The position numbers were made by a program, and so were the translations under genes. This document shows positions 45,423 to 57,800 of a stretch of 64,000 nt of DNA, piece after piece; position 1 is the stretch's first letter; every line of letters begins with the position of its first letter. The notes under the pieces are model-generated. The model saw only the letters and a program-made list of their open reading frames with translations, searched no databases and was not told where the DNA came from. This stretch comes from Plumapathes pennacea (taxonomy: Eukaryota; Cnidaria; Anthozoa; Antipatharia; Myriopathidae): the NCBI GenBank assembly GCA_964036295.1, contig OZ038467.1:1617501-1681500 (forward strand), written 5' to 3'.

Positions 45423-48400
45423 TTTGGATCGTTTCGTTGCCTCGAGCATCGCTGCACCGAACTAACTATGACCCTCCAACTGACACAACGTTCTCTTAAG
45501 CATACAATACAATTGAATGCAATAACCTATTTTTTTATAGCAAAAGATTAGCTTGATGTTTGTTTTTGGAGGGAGTTGTATCACACGAGTACACTGATCG
45601 GATTCGGCCAAATTTCATTTTTTATTTCGTGATTTGGTGCTGTTATCAGCTATGTCAACAACAAGATAATGCTTCTTCTCACGGACAATTTCTTTATTAT
45701 TTGTAATGAAAATTCGAGTGTACAAAAACTCCAACTTTCCAATCGTTCATTTCAGTAACAGAACTGTTTGTATAATCATAACTGAAGACAGAGTTTGTAG
45801 AGATCTCGGCAAGACGTGGCCAGAATATTTCACTGAAATTCGACTGAAAAACAACCTTAATGCATGCTACAAATCTTCTTGATACTTTAGACAACAAACA
45901 GAAACAACACACTTAATTATTTAAAAACTGATTAAAACTATGGAACAAAACACACGATATTAAAGCGGTTCCAAAGTCTTTTACATGACAACGCGAAACG
46001 GCAAACACAAGTGAAAAAAAAATCTATATCCCCTGCCCGCTTCCCACAATTTTGTGTTATTTGTATTACACTTGCAAACAGAGGTGTTTGAAAGGTTTTT
46101 CCAAATGACAATCTGCATTATCAGCTGTCTATGTATTCAAACCGTTTATTATTTGTATCCCACAACACAAATAAATGTCTTTTGTTCGACAAAGAAAACA
46201 CGTGGCAGAAAAGCCTATATTCACTTGCTTGCTTGGATAGTTCTGAAGGACTTGTAAATTGTATAAGGGATCAGTCAAACAGTTCTTATTTAAAAGTTCA
46301 ATAAATAAATAAATGAAAAAGAAAAAAACTTAATGAAGACACAGATTACTTTTAGTCTGAATAGCGCTGGTGAAAATTCAGACTTAGTTTGGCCGCTTAC
46401 GTACTATCTTCGCCTTTGTATGAGAGTTACAAGAAGCATCTGTTAAAACATGGGATTTTAACTCGCTAGTGGTGTTGTACGGTATTACTTTTTGACGGAT
46501 AGGCAAACTTCACTCAGTATCACCTGTAAAAACTTTTAGGTGCCTAGCCGACTTTTTTTTACTAGGTGTTTCAATTTAATTCACTTGACCGACGGACGCC
46601 CTTCAGTCTTCCTCCTTACTAAAAAGAAAAGTGTCAGATCTTGAGCACTTTTCCTCAGAGTTTAATTAAACTCCATTGGATTCTAATGACATACAAAACA
46701 GCAATGAAATTACAGAATCTATTTAGCCCATAGTGAATGCGCCATAAAGCTGTTGGCACGTCAAGGGGTCTAATTTAGGTCTAATTTAGTCGGTTCAGTA
46801 TAATGCTGGGGGCCAGGTTGGAACTGAGTGCAGCCATCTCGAAAGTAATCGCGTCATTGCCATGCAGTGCTTTTGGATTGGTCCAAACAATTTTATCTGT
46901 ATTCTCGGCCAAATAAGCAACGCATGCAGGAAAGCAACTTGCGAGGGCATAATTGGTTTCTCCTCAAAGTGAAACCAAACACAAATTACTTATTGCCTAT
47001 TGGCTGAACGTGCATCTTACAGCCTCTGTGGTCTGCGATGTAAATTATAATGGCCTTGGTTAGTTTGGTTTACGACTGAAAACTGGATCAGAAACAGCCT
47101 TAGGACACAAGCCCTTAGAAGGCCTAAACCTAAAAAATCCTAATCCTAATCCGAACAAAGCTTGATTTGAATCCGCTAAGCCGTTTGGATTGTGCTTTAA
47201 CTGAAGGCTGGTCTTGCGGTCGATGCCTTATTTAGGGCATGCCCTCCATTTCCGAGTTTTCTTGTGCTTGAGTGTGCAGTGAGCCCGCGTTCCGGCGTTC
47301 CGTGAAGCCAGTCTTTTTAGTCACACAGTTCGTTTCACACTCTTTGGGCATGCATGCGGCGCGACGTTTTGAGACAGGAAACTGGACTGGCACATCTGAT
47401 TATGAAGCTTTTTGCCTCCCCCCTCCTCAAAATTTTGTGTGGGACTATGCCGCCAGGGACTGAAAACTCCTTACCCTATTTCAGACCAAAATTTGCGATT
47501 TTCGACCCTATTTCAGACCAAATATCAAAATCTCCGACCCTATTCCAAACCAAAGGTTAAAATCGATACCCTGTTTCAGACTAAAATTCTGAAAATGATA
47601 CCTTTGGGGCTGTACATACCTATATGGTTCAAAGATGGGAGAATCCCCCTCCCCCTCCCCCCGGTTTTCGCCATCGGATAGCAAGCAACTCTTAATCACT
47701 GATATATCCGGAATACCTCACTGGAGTGTTAATATTTAGTGTTACATGAAGAGGGAGTGTAAAGCGGTATCTCGACGCCATGCCGTCGAATGACGTCTTA
47801 GACACCCTCCTTAATACGGATAATCGGTGTTTCGAAATATTTATCACTCAGTTGTGCTGCTTTTTCTGTTAGCAAGCCCAGCTGGTCCTTACCCTTATCA
47901 TGTCACATCTGTAGAGTAAGAATCGACCGTGCAACAATGCAGGTCCTCCGCCAACGTGAATGCTGCTATATAAACTCAAAGGGATACTGGCCCCCTATAT
48001 AAACGGACCGGGGCCAGCAGCACGTACAAGTTTTTGATGACCAGTATGCGCGTACTGTCTTTCCATTTTTCCGTAACAGATTATCACAGCTATTCGGATG
48101 CTTTATAAAAGCTGATCATAGCCGCATTATCAGCTGTCTGAGACTTAGCCCTTGAACGAGAAGCTGGTTGGTTTCCGTGTCAGCATGCCCAGAGCTGGGG
48201 CCGCACGGAACCAAATCCCGAGGGTACTAATAAACATTATTGGACATACAGTAATTTTACTCATTATGTGCCTGGATTAGTGAATTCATCTTGCGTTTAC
48301 ACGGAATGGCACTGATTTTTCTGAAACGTTTTGCTGCTTCGGGACAAGTTATCTCCAAGCCTGTGCTGACCAAGTGGTGCCGTTCACCGCAATATTGAGA

Positions 48401-49441
48401 TGACGTTCATAAGAGCGCGTTTCTGGCATATAAATGGCGTAATCCTTGCACTACTTTCCGCTCAAACGCGCCAATATCTGAAGTCATGTCGGGACTCACA
48501 ACCCCCACCCTGTGAGTAGTTTAATTGCCCTCTTCATCACACCACTGACACAGAAGTGGTGTGACTTGATTGAAATGTCGATGATTTTCTGTATATTTTC
48601 AGAATTACTGGACTCCGGTACTTTTGAAAAAATGTTGGGATGTCACCGGGTTGAGCATTTTTCTCCCTTTCAGAGCACATTCAGCCGATTTCCGCTTCGG
48701 CAGCTTGCTCTCCGAGTAAGCGGATAAACAGCACCACTTGAAAACAATAGCAACCGTCACCGTATCGTCACCAGCTGTTCATCATACCCTGAAGCGTATC
48801 AAAATGAACAAATCGCTAACAAGAAATGCGTACAATCTGTCACATCTTAAAGGCGAACCAGACAAGGTTTCGTGCAGTGCGACTCGATCAATTTCGTGAT
48901 CTGTGGCGAGCGAAAATTGGAAAGCACACACGCAATATTACGAGTCCCGCTGGGAATTCATTTGTGGCAGTTTTTACATTGCCCTTCACATTTTAAGATT
49001 CAGCTCTTTTGTGTGGCGAAATAAGAGCAGACTTCAGGATATCGGGGGCGGATTTTAAGCCGTGTCGGTCATGCTGAAAACGTTCGTGAAGAACTGAAAG
49101 GCAAGTCGGAAACTGTTTCCGGTTTTATAATCTATTTCCGCTCAATAAGCCCTCGTGTTTTGATTGGCCATCTGTCAGAACGTGCGTGCGCTCATTGGCT
49201 CTTGGCACAATAACATAGATTATCACGTGTGTCAAGACAAGGAAAAGCAAGGGAAAATGAGAAATTTTGGAAAATATCAACAAACATTGCGCGAAAAGTA
49301 ATAGTGAAGTCAGACCGAATTTCGGTTTCCATTCTGGAGAGTGGGGCGAAAGCTCTAAGATCATCAAAGAATTACCTTTCCCGGTTGTGAAACGACGCAC
49401 AGATCTATGTGAAAGGAAGTGCGCAGTTGTATTTGACCGCC
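45423..49441. other. Intergenic, about 4 kb, no gene supported
   Basis: No ORF here has domain features or splice context. 46,800-47,110 contains CAAATTACTTATTGCCTATTGGCTGAAC-like text (shown only in part), loosely like the AGAGCG MITE family interior, but no inverted ends were found. Near 47,460-47,600 a (CCCTATTTCAGACCAAA)n-like degenerate repeat occurs at about 35-bp spacing, four copies. Confidence 0.4.
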
Positions 49442-50119
49442 ATGGTGAAGACGTTTCAAGCCTACCTGCCTCCGTGTTGCCACAGAAAGTACAGCTGTAT
49501 TCACTGTAGGGCACATTTGGCAAACCACGATGAACTCATCTCAAAGGTAAGGAACCTGAACATGCGATAGATGTTTTTTTTGTTCTGTGAACGTGGTCAA
49601 GATGTTGTTTCTCTTCGTTGCAGTCATTTCAAGGTAGCCAAGGACGAGCTTACCTATTCAATAAAGTGTGAGTGTCACTGTCGTTTGTGTATAACTTTAG
49701 ATGTTTGTTGCTGGCTACTGACTTGTCTTCCTATCGATTTTCAGGGTAAACGTTGGTTGTGGGCCGGCAGAAGAGCGTGTTCTGTTGACAGGACTTCACG
49801 CAGTGGCAGATATATTTTGCGAGTCCTGTAAAACAACCTTGGGCTGGAAATACGTAAGTTCATCTTCCATTTATGAGAGTAAAGAAGTTTTGAGTGACGA
49901 GCTGTCGTTTTTTCTTATGTGAATTATATTTGTTACGTTAGATCAAAACAAAACCTTCATGCTAATAACTCCATGTTGAAAAATAAATATACGGTCGCTC
50001 TCTCTCTCTCTCTCTCTCTCTCTTTTCAGGAGCAAGCCTTCGAAAGCAGTCAAAAATATAAGGAAGGAAAGTTTATCATTGAGATGGCGCATATGATAAA
50101 GGACAACGGTTGGGATTAA
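49442..50119 (+). CDS. Yippee-like protein, four exons, 115 aa
   Basis: Exons 49442-49546, 49624-49667, 49745-49853, 50030-50119, in phase. The protein reads [20 protein letters not shown] at the start, [17 protein letters not shown], then [33 protein letters not shown] and [12 protein letters not shown], ending MIKDNGWD. Two CxxC pairs (CIHC and CESC) form the Yippee zinc fold, as in the YPEL1-4 group, which is near-invariant among animals; members locate to centrosome and nucleus (family knowledge). YPEL5 differs in these segments. Length is a few residues short of vertebrate YPEL1-4 because the N-terminus is shorter. No damage seen. Confidence 0.96.
49997..50022 (+). repeat. (TC)n tract serving as polypyrimidine tract
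   Basis: A TC dinucleotide run lies directly before the CAG acceptor of Yippee-like exon 4, so it probably acts as the polypyrimidine tract. Length change here could affect splicing. Confidence 0.9.
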
Positions 50120-51845
50120 GCAGCAAGTTTTAAGATTTTATATAGCGCGAATATTTTGTACAGAAATAATGTATTATTCATGCTCGAAAATAAGCCACCT
50201 TGTGGTTCGTTTGAGGTGATTGTTCCAGTTTCCTCCATTTTTTTTCAGTATTCTTATACTGGCTTTTTTTTTTTTTTTTTGTACATATGCGTTCGCAAAT
50301 TTGAATATAAAATACGAGTTGAGTTTGTAAATAGGACGTGCATGCATAGATGAACGCACACAAGACTGTTTATCATGATTATAAACATTACGTGCTATTG
50401 TTTTTTTCGTTGTTCGGGAAACCTGTGCTGGAACTGCGGATTTTGTTCAGTTGTACATAGCTGTCATGAAGGTCGAGAAATATGATGTATATAGGACTGG
50501 AAGCCACATTAAATGGTTTTATTTATAGAAAAATATTGATTGCTGTGGAAAATTTCCCGCAATGTAATTTAATTCCTTGCGCACTCGTCAAGTCCATCTG
50601 CGTGTATATATTTTTTTATTTTCGGTTTATAAAATTTTACCATCATTTAAGTCAAGTAGGTCTTGCTCATTTGCGTTTTCTTCAAGATAAAGTTTATCTG
50701 ATTCGGTCGATTTGGCTTGGCGATTGGTCAGCCTTATGTACATTTTCCACTCTCGCGCAAATAAATGTTTCCTGTTGCAACTTTCCACCTGTACCAATAA
50801 TTTCTCTGCACTTTATCCTCATTTTTACAATTTTTTCTCACGATTCCATTTTCCATTCTTCTATATTTGTATTTTAATTACACATTTTTAGTTAATTCAT
50901 TTCTCTTATGAAGACCCCATGGACAGCTTTGGGCCATGATTGAGGATTTAAGACGTATATCAGCTCTTTAAAATACATAGATCATCACAGCTTGATTAAC
51001 AAATTGATGTGGACATGCAGCTGTCAGCTAGTGATATAATATTTTTAATATTGAAACCCTTCTACTCCCAATGCAATTTTGTAGTGCAGATTCTCCCAAC
51101 CTATATACATAAGAAAACCATAAATGATCAAATGAGAATTTATAGTTCAATTGGTTTTGATTAATTAACTATGTGATGTCTGGTGAGAAACTGTGGGAGA
51201 GCTTGGATTCTTTCTTGAAGCTGTCAGAGAACAATCCTTGCCAACAAACTGTTTTCAACAAAGATTTACTTTCGGAACTATGCTATCAGTTGCTGGAAAT
51301 AGAAGTTTAGCATGCATGGTTTGCTTGGTTGAGTGTGGAAGTGGTAGACGACATAGGTCAAAGAAAGTAATGTGTCCCTGGAACCATCTACGAGGATCAA
51401 TTCTGGGCTCATGATCCAAAGTATGAGTCTAATTCACCAAAATTTGATCAAAAAACACAGTTTTGGATACACGATAAATTATTATCTGTGCAACTGAAAT
51501 TCACAGTTGTCTACCCTGAGGCCTGCCACCAGCTTTGTTTGCCACAGGTGGGCTGTCAAAAGAGTTCGATCTCTGTTGGGATCAATATGGGATTGTAAAA
51601 ACAACAATGCAACAACTGATGCTATTGTAGCTTGTATAGAGCTTGAAGAATATGGCCTGTTCACGAGTCCCGTACTAAACAGGGCCTACTAAACGATATC
51701 TTACATGCACGTCACTTTGATCAACAAACGGCCCAGCTCCTTGTCATAAAGCGAGGGATCTTGCATTAGGGGTCTGGGTCGTTACCAGGCTCTCCCTTTT
51801 CTGCTCCTACGAGAAGTCTGGGTACGATCATTGGACAAGAAAGAA
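50120..51845. other. Yippee-like 3' UTR and intergenic region
   Basis: T-rich sequence without a recognised gene. It holds a degraded relative of the TTAA MITE at about 51,053-51,205 (AACCCTTCTACTCCCAA, then GCAGATTCTCCCAACCT). The right part should hold the promoter of the two-pore channel gene. Confidence 0.4.
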
Positions 51846-54800
51846 ATGCAGATTCTCGTTGAGGAAGGTTAGGTCACTGGTCACTTGCAAGTCATGCATC
51901 ACAGTTATTGTGTTCATTGGATTGAAAGGAATTTGTCGTATTATAAATTTCAGAGATAGAGGCATCACAGAACGGCTCAGAAAGCACGAGCGCATATGAC
52001 GAGCAGGATATGAGCTCGACCATTCAACAGCGGAACTTTGTTTATCGGGTGAGCCGTAGTTCAGTAGAAAACTTTCAGTGTTCTCGTTGCAGCTACTGAT
52101 CAGTCCGTTTTGTAAATTAAACTCGCAGGCTGCATATGGTGCTTCTTTTTAGCCTTGAACAAATATTTGCATTGACTATATTAAGAAACGTAATTGAATG
52201 TGTGCGTATTTTAAAATATACAGTAGTTTTCAGAACATTCGCAAGATTGTCAAAGAACGACAAGGAAGTAAACAAAGAAACAAGAAAAGTTGGGAAATCG
52301 AAAATAAAAATAAAATACAGTCGAACCTTCACTAGCGGACACCAGTTTGAGGTCCCGGCCATTTCTTTAAGAAAACACTATATCAACAACCTCCCATATA
52401 CAGACACCTCCCGTATTAAGCGGAAAGTTAAGGGAAAATACACATCAAGGCATCAGGAAGTGGTTTTAATTATCACTTTTTCAGCATGCGATGGATATAT
52501 TATTGGCATGCAAAGTGCAGTAATTTCTTGTTGGGAGGCCAGTTAATATGCTCAATAATCAAAGTCCTGATTGTCCAAAAACACAAGTCTGTCTCTTATT
52601 TACTTTTGTCTGCTATGTCAAACTGGGTGGGAGGAAATTTAACAAAGTGCACCTTTTTTGTATATCCCCTCTTAAGACAATAGAAAATTATGCATCCCCC
52701 TTGCCTGCTAAGAAAAAATATGTATCCCCCTTGGAGCCTCACTTCCCAGCTTTTTGTCAAGCATCAAGTTTTACCTTACATGGTCAGAGGTGGAAGCAGA
52801 ATAATCCCACCTCAATTATTCATAAATGTTATATGCATAGAAGGTTTATTAGTCGTTTGATATAATAATATAAATAATATGAAAAGGGGAGATTTGTGAG
52901 CACTGTCAAAGGTTGAGCACCACTGCTCTCCCTGAAAGTTTTGAAAATTTTGTCTTCTGATATGGCATTTTCTGCATTTTGAGAGGATTTTTCAGCAAAT
53001 TTTCAATGAAATTTGAAGGTTTCAGAGCAGATTTATTCATTTTTTAATTGCTTGAAAATTCAGGAAAATTTTGGAGATTGCATCAAAAATCAGAAGGATT
53101 GGCCAGGAATGTCTGAAGGCATGATAAATACTTTGATATAGTTAATTGTTTTTAAGGTGCGGACACGGTGTAATGTTCCATGCAATTTTTCACACAACAA
53201 CAAAATTGGACTGTGTGTCCACCCTAAAAATTGTTGCGTGCAATGTTGCAGATTGAAGTAGAGGCAAGTTCTGTCTACAGGATCTTGCCAAGATGTAATC
53301 ACCTGGGATTGTTCAGTTGGCAAAATATGTTGACATAAAAGTTGACCTCACAAATGACTTATACGCAGGATGCTACAATCTTCCTCGAACAAGGTGCTAG
53401 CAATGAGAAGTTTCAAAGCCATCCAACACAAGAGAACCTCAAGTGGTACCTGGTCACACACAGTACAGTTTACCGTATTCTTGATTTGATGGCTGCAGTG
53501 CTTCTCTTAGCACTTGGTTTTGCTGAGAAGCCAGCCAGTGGAACCCTTCCAGAAGATAACATTCTTGGCCTACAAGTTGCAGTAAGTTAATCTTTAGACT
53601 TTTACCGTAAACCATTTCATTCCCATCAGGAATTTAGTGTGAGAGTGCTGTTGTGAGAACCAAATACAGTCGAATCTCGCTATTTTGAACTCGGTTAATT
53701 CAAAGTTCCCATTATTTTGAAGTCAATCCGAATCCCTTGGATTTATTTTTCAGTCATTTACTATTGGCTATTTTGAAACCCCACTATTTCAAACTTGTTT
53801 TCATGTCCCATGTGACTTCGAAATAGCAGGGTTATCAAATGCACTACCATGTTTACATTTGTTTATAGAAACTACTGAATTTTATTTCATATGGTTGATA
53901 TTTGTTGCACCTGATTGGCTAAAATTACATAATTCATGTATAATGATTGTTAATGCTACATAGTCAGAGTGCTTTTCTCCTTATTTTTTCATTGAGGTCC
54001 ACACTGGTCTTGAGATTTCAGCTCTCTCTGTCTTGGCTGTGGGAATTGCAATAAAGGCTAAATCTCAGGGATTAAAAAATATTTATACTCATAAGCGATC
54101 AGTGCTGAAGGTGAGCATCAAAATAAAAGCACAAACATGTTTTGTAAAAGTTTACTTTATTTTCCAGCCACCCCCCCCCCCCCCCCCCCCCCCCCCCCTT
54201 TCCCTCCTTCTGGTTTGTCAATTTCATTTAGGTGATGGGAAGGGGGACTGGGCGGGGGGCTTTACCCCACAATTTCTTGGACTTATTAACCAATACCACA
54301 GTTTATGCAGTATCTGAATAATTTGAATCATTCCTCATTTTATGGTGTTTGTAATATATTATACATCATGATGCAAGTACAGTATGTGCTGCTTCATTTT
54401 TTTTCAGCTGGCCACCCTTGTAGTCATGTATGTGGAAGCCATTGTTGTTGTTGTTAGGAATGAGAACCATGTCCGAGTGACAAGGGCACTTCGACCTTTG
54501 TTTCTTGTTGACTCTTTTTATCTTGGTGGGACAAGGAGGTCTGTATTCCCTACTTGGAAATCAGAACTTTGTGAATAATATATTTCAGTGATTTTACTAA
54601 CAGCGCTATAACTGGGTATAGTGGTGAAGTGCTTCAGCTGCACAGACCAGGGATGGCTAGGGGGGAGCCAGGAATAAGTTTAATTCCAGCTCAGTAGTTT
54701 TTATACATGTCAGTCATGTCAGTCCAAGCTGAAATATTTTACTGATCATCCTGCTGTTCTTATTCCCAAACAAACATAGCCAACATAGTGGTTCATTTAG

Positions 54801-57800
54801 TACAGAGCAATATTACCCAAACTCTGACAATTAAATTTTTTGTTGCAGGACTTTGCGACAAATACTATTGTCTCTTCCTCCGATCGTAGATATGTTGTTC
54901 TTACTTCTTTTCTTCATGGTAATCTTCACCATGTTAGGTAAGCTAAAGAATAGATTGTATGCCATAAATTAGCTTGTAGAGGTGTCATTTCAACTCATTT
55001 CTTTTTTGGGGGGATGGGGGTGGGTGGGAGTTGGTTGGCTCTAAATTCTAGCTTACCAATTTTACCCTCCCCCCACCCCATAGCTTTACAAGTTGTCTGG
55101 TGGGCGATTTGGGCCAGGGGTCTGCCTCACTGGGTCTTGGAGCTAATAGTTTGCAGGGGATATAGCCGAGTTACTTTCCCAGTGTTTTGTTAACAAGTCA
55201 GTACAACTGTACTACTTGTGGTAGTGCATATGGTAGTATTGCAAGATTTTCGCTTTCATTCTGTTTTCAGGATTTTACCTTTTCTCCAGTAACCAAAAGG
55301 ACATGGTATGAATTATGTACTGTTCATGTAAACATGTCATATGACAATCATGGGTACATAACGTTAATTGCACATAAATGTATGAGATATTCATAGTTTA
55401 TCAGCATTTTCTGGGATAGTTAGTGAATATATCATGAAATATTGTTGTTGTCACAATCGCGTGTGTGGAAAAAGAGAGCAACTCAGGCTGTGTAGTTGAA
55501 GTTTGAAGGTGAAGTTTTCCATTGTTGACTTAAATTACTATTAATAATAATGACTAACTAATTATGATAATTATTTACAATATTATTTACTTTAATTTGT
55601 AATAAATATTATGATATTTCCCCTCTGTCTTCCTTTACAGTATTTCACATCCTTTGGTCGAAGTTTTGTCAGTCTTTTTGTCTTACTGACCACTGCGAAG
55701 TAAGTCAACAATCAAAGTTAAAGTTTCACAGAGTTTTACTGCAATCAACTCTTTGCTGGTACAAATGTGTCTGCTTTTTTGTTTACCTCCCAATTTCATT
55801 AGAAAATTATGTAGTCCTCCTCATCAGTCACAAACTAAACTAAAAATCAATTTGGTATTTTGTCAGCTATCCAGATGTGATGATGCCTTCTTATGCAGCC
55901 TCTAGATGGTCTGTTATCTTCTTCGGCATATACCTCTCGTTTGTCCTATATTTCCTTATGAATTTGGTAAGCGACCATTCATATACTTTTCATGAAACTA
56001 CAAATCATACAGTGATGTATTATTCAGTTTTGGAGTATTTTATGTGTCAGGGCATTGCAAATACCCCATCTTGGGGATAGCTCAAGTCAGTGGATTGCCA
56101 AAAAATCGCTTCAGCTTCACTCTTTAGAGTGCAGTTTCATTGACATCTATTTTCTTCATCTTCCTTGCAGCTCCTGGCGGTAGTTTATGCCACCTTTACT
56201 AATATTGAAAAAGAAAAATTCAAACGACTGTTTCTTCATAAGAGGTTGGTTCTCGCACATCTATTCATGACTTTCAGTTTTATTATTTATGTGTGACTAA
56301 CATGGCGTGACCCAAAGTCTAGTCACGTTACATGGTGTTAAGGAAATACTGCATGGATACGTGACTGAAGTCTAACATCATGTGTTTTGCACTGTTTTAT
56401 AACGGCTCTTCATGGTATATTGCATGACCGAGTTGGCATGACTGGCTTGACGTGACAGACGTGACGAAACTGAGCTGATGTAATTGACTTGACGTACCGT
56501 AACTGACATGGCGTGACTGACAAACCTGATTAACTTGACGTGACTGGCGTGATAGACATGACGTGACCGAATTTAGCACAAGTAGAAAATCGTTTCTAAC
56601 TAATACAGCCGAATTTGTTTTGCTTTGTTTTTGTTTCATTTAACAGACAAGCCGTAAGATACGCATTCGGGATTCTTTGCAGCAAAGACGTAAGGGCCCC
56701 TGCAGGTTGCATAAAAAAGAGTCGACGCAAGCCCGTTTTCACTCATGTGTTCTTTGTTCTTTATCCACTTAGCCGCCTCACTGGATTACCCTCAAAGATT
56801 TCTTTGGGCTGATGTCATTTTTCAAGCCGAAACACAGTACGTATTGTGTTAGTTACTGGGCTTAAGCCCTGGCCAAACGGACGGCCAAGTCGAGCCAAGT
56901 TTTCAACTTGGTCCAACTTGGGTATCGTTTGGCCACCCACTCAGTGGCTTGACTTGGCTTGACTTTGATCAGGCTTAAATTTTCGTCCAAGTCGAGCCCA
57001 GTTTTTCACCGTTTGGCTCGACTTGACAGTACCGTTTGGCTACCCGCATGCAAGTTTTGTTTTTGTAACTTGGCTCGAGTTGGGAGTACCGTTTGGTCAG
57101 GGCTTTTTAGTCGTTCAAAACATTCCTGCATTTAATCTTTTTACCATGACCCTTCGGATATCCATTTATTTCCTAAACCAATTCAGATTCATTTTCCATC
57201 ATCCTGTTAGTGTGCTTATAAAAAGATTTATTTCTTTTCTTTGAAGCTGTTCTAGAGAAGTACCTGGTATTCAAGTCGTTGAACACGAGACAGAATGGAG
57301 CCCTGAGGTAAAGAGGAGTAAATTCTGAGGTGCAACAACATTGCACGTGCACAGTTCTTCAGAGAGAAGTTCATGATTTTAGTCAAGTGAATGTTCGAAT
57401 AGCATGACTAATACATACAAAAAGAATTTACAGTGCATCTATGTAAGGTTGTTGAGAGTGTGATTAACGGCGTAAACAATGTTTTGATGACGTTTTGATT
57501 GTTAATAGTCCTTCGTCAGAGTGTTCTGAATTTTTCCGACTTTGTTTTGAATGCTCGAAACGTCACGCTTGATACTTCGCACTACTCGAAACGTCACGCT
57601 CGATACTTCGCACTACTCGAAACGTCACGCTCGATACTTCACACTACTCGAAACGTCACGCTCGATACTTCGCACTACTCGAAAAGTCATATTTGAAACG
57701 TCACACTCGATAAGTCACGCTCGAAACGTCACGCCTTGGGGCGTCACGATCAAAACTGGAAACTCACACTCGAACTTTTGCCATTTCTTTAACCAAATCT

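Noticed and set aside
46800-47110. Possible fourth AGAGCG-family MITE
   Set aside because: Interior text is loosely similar, but no inverted ends or boundary could be found.
49442-50119. Assignment as YPEL5
   Set aside because: The [17 protein letters not shown] and FNSV-type segments match the YPEL1-4 group.
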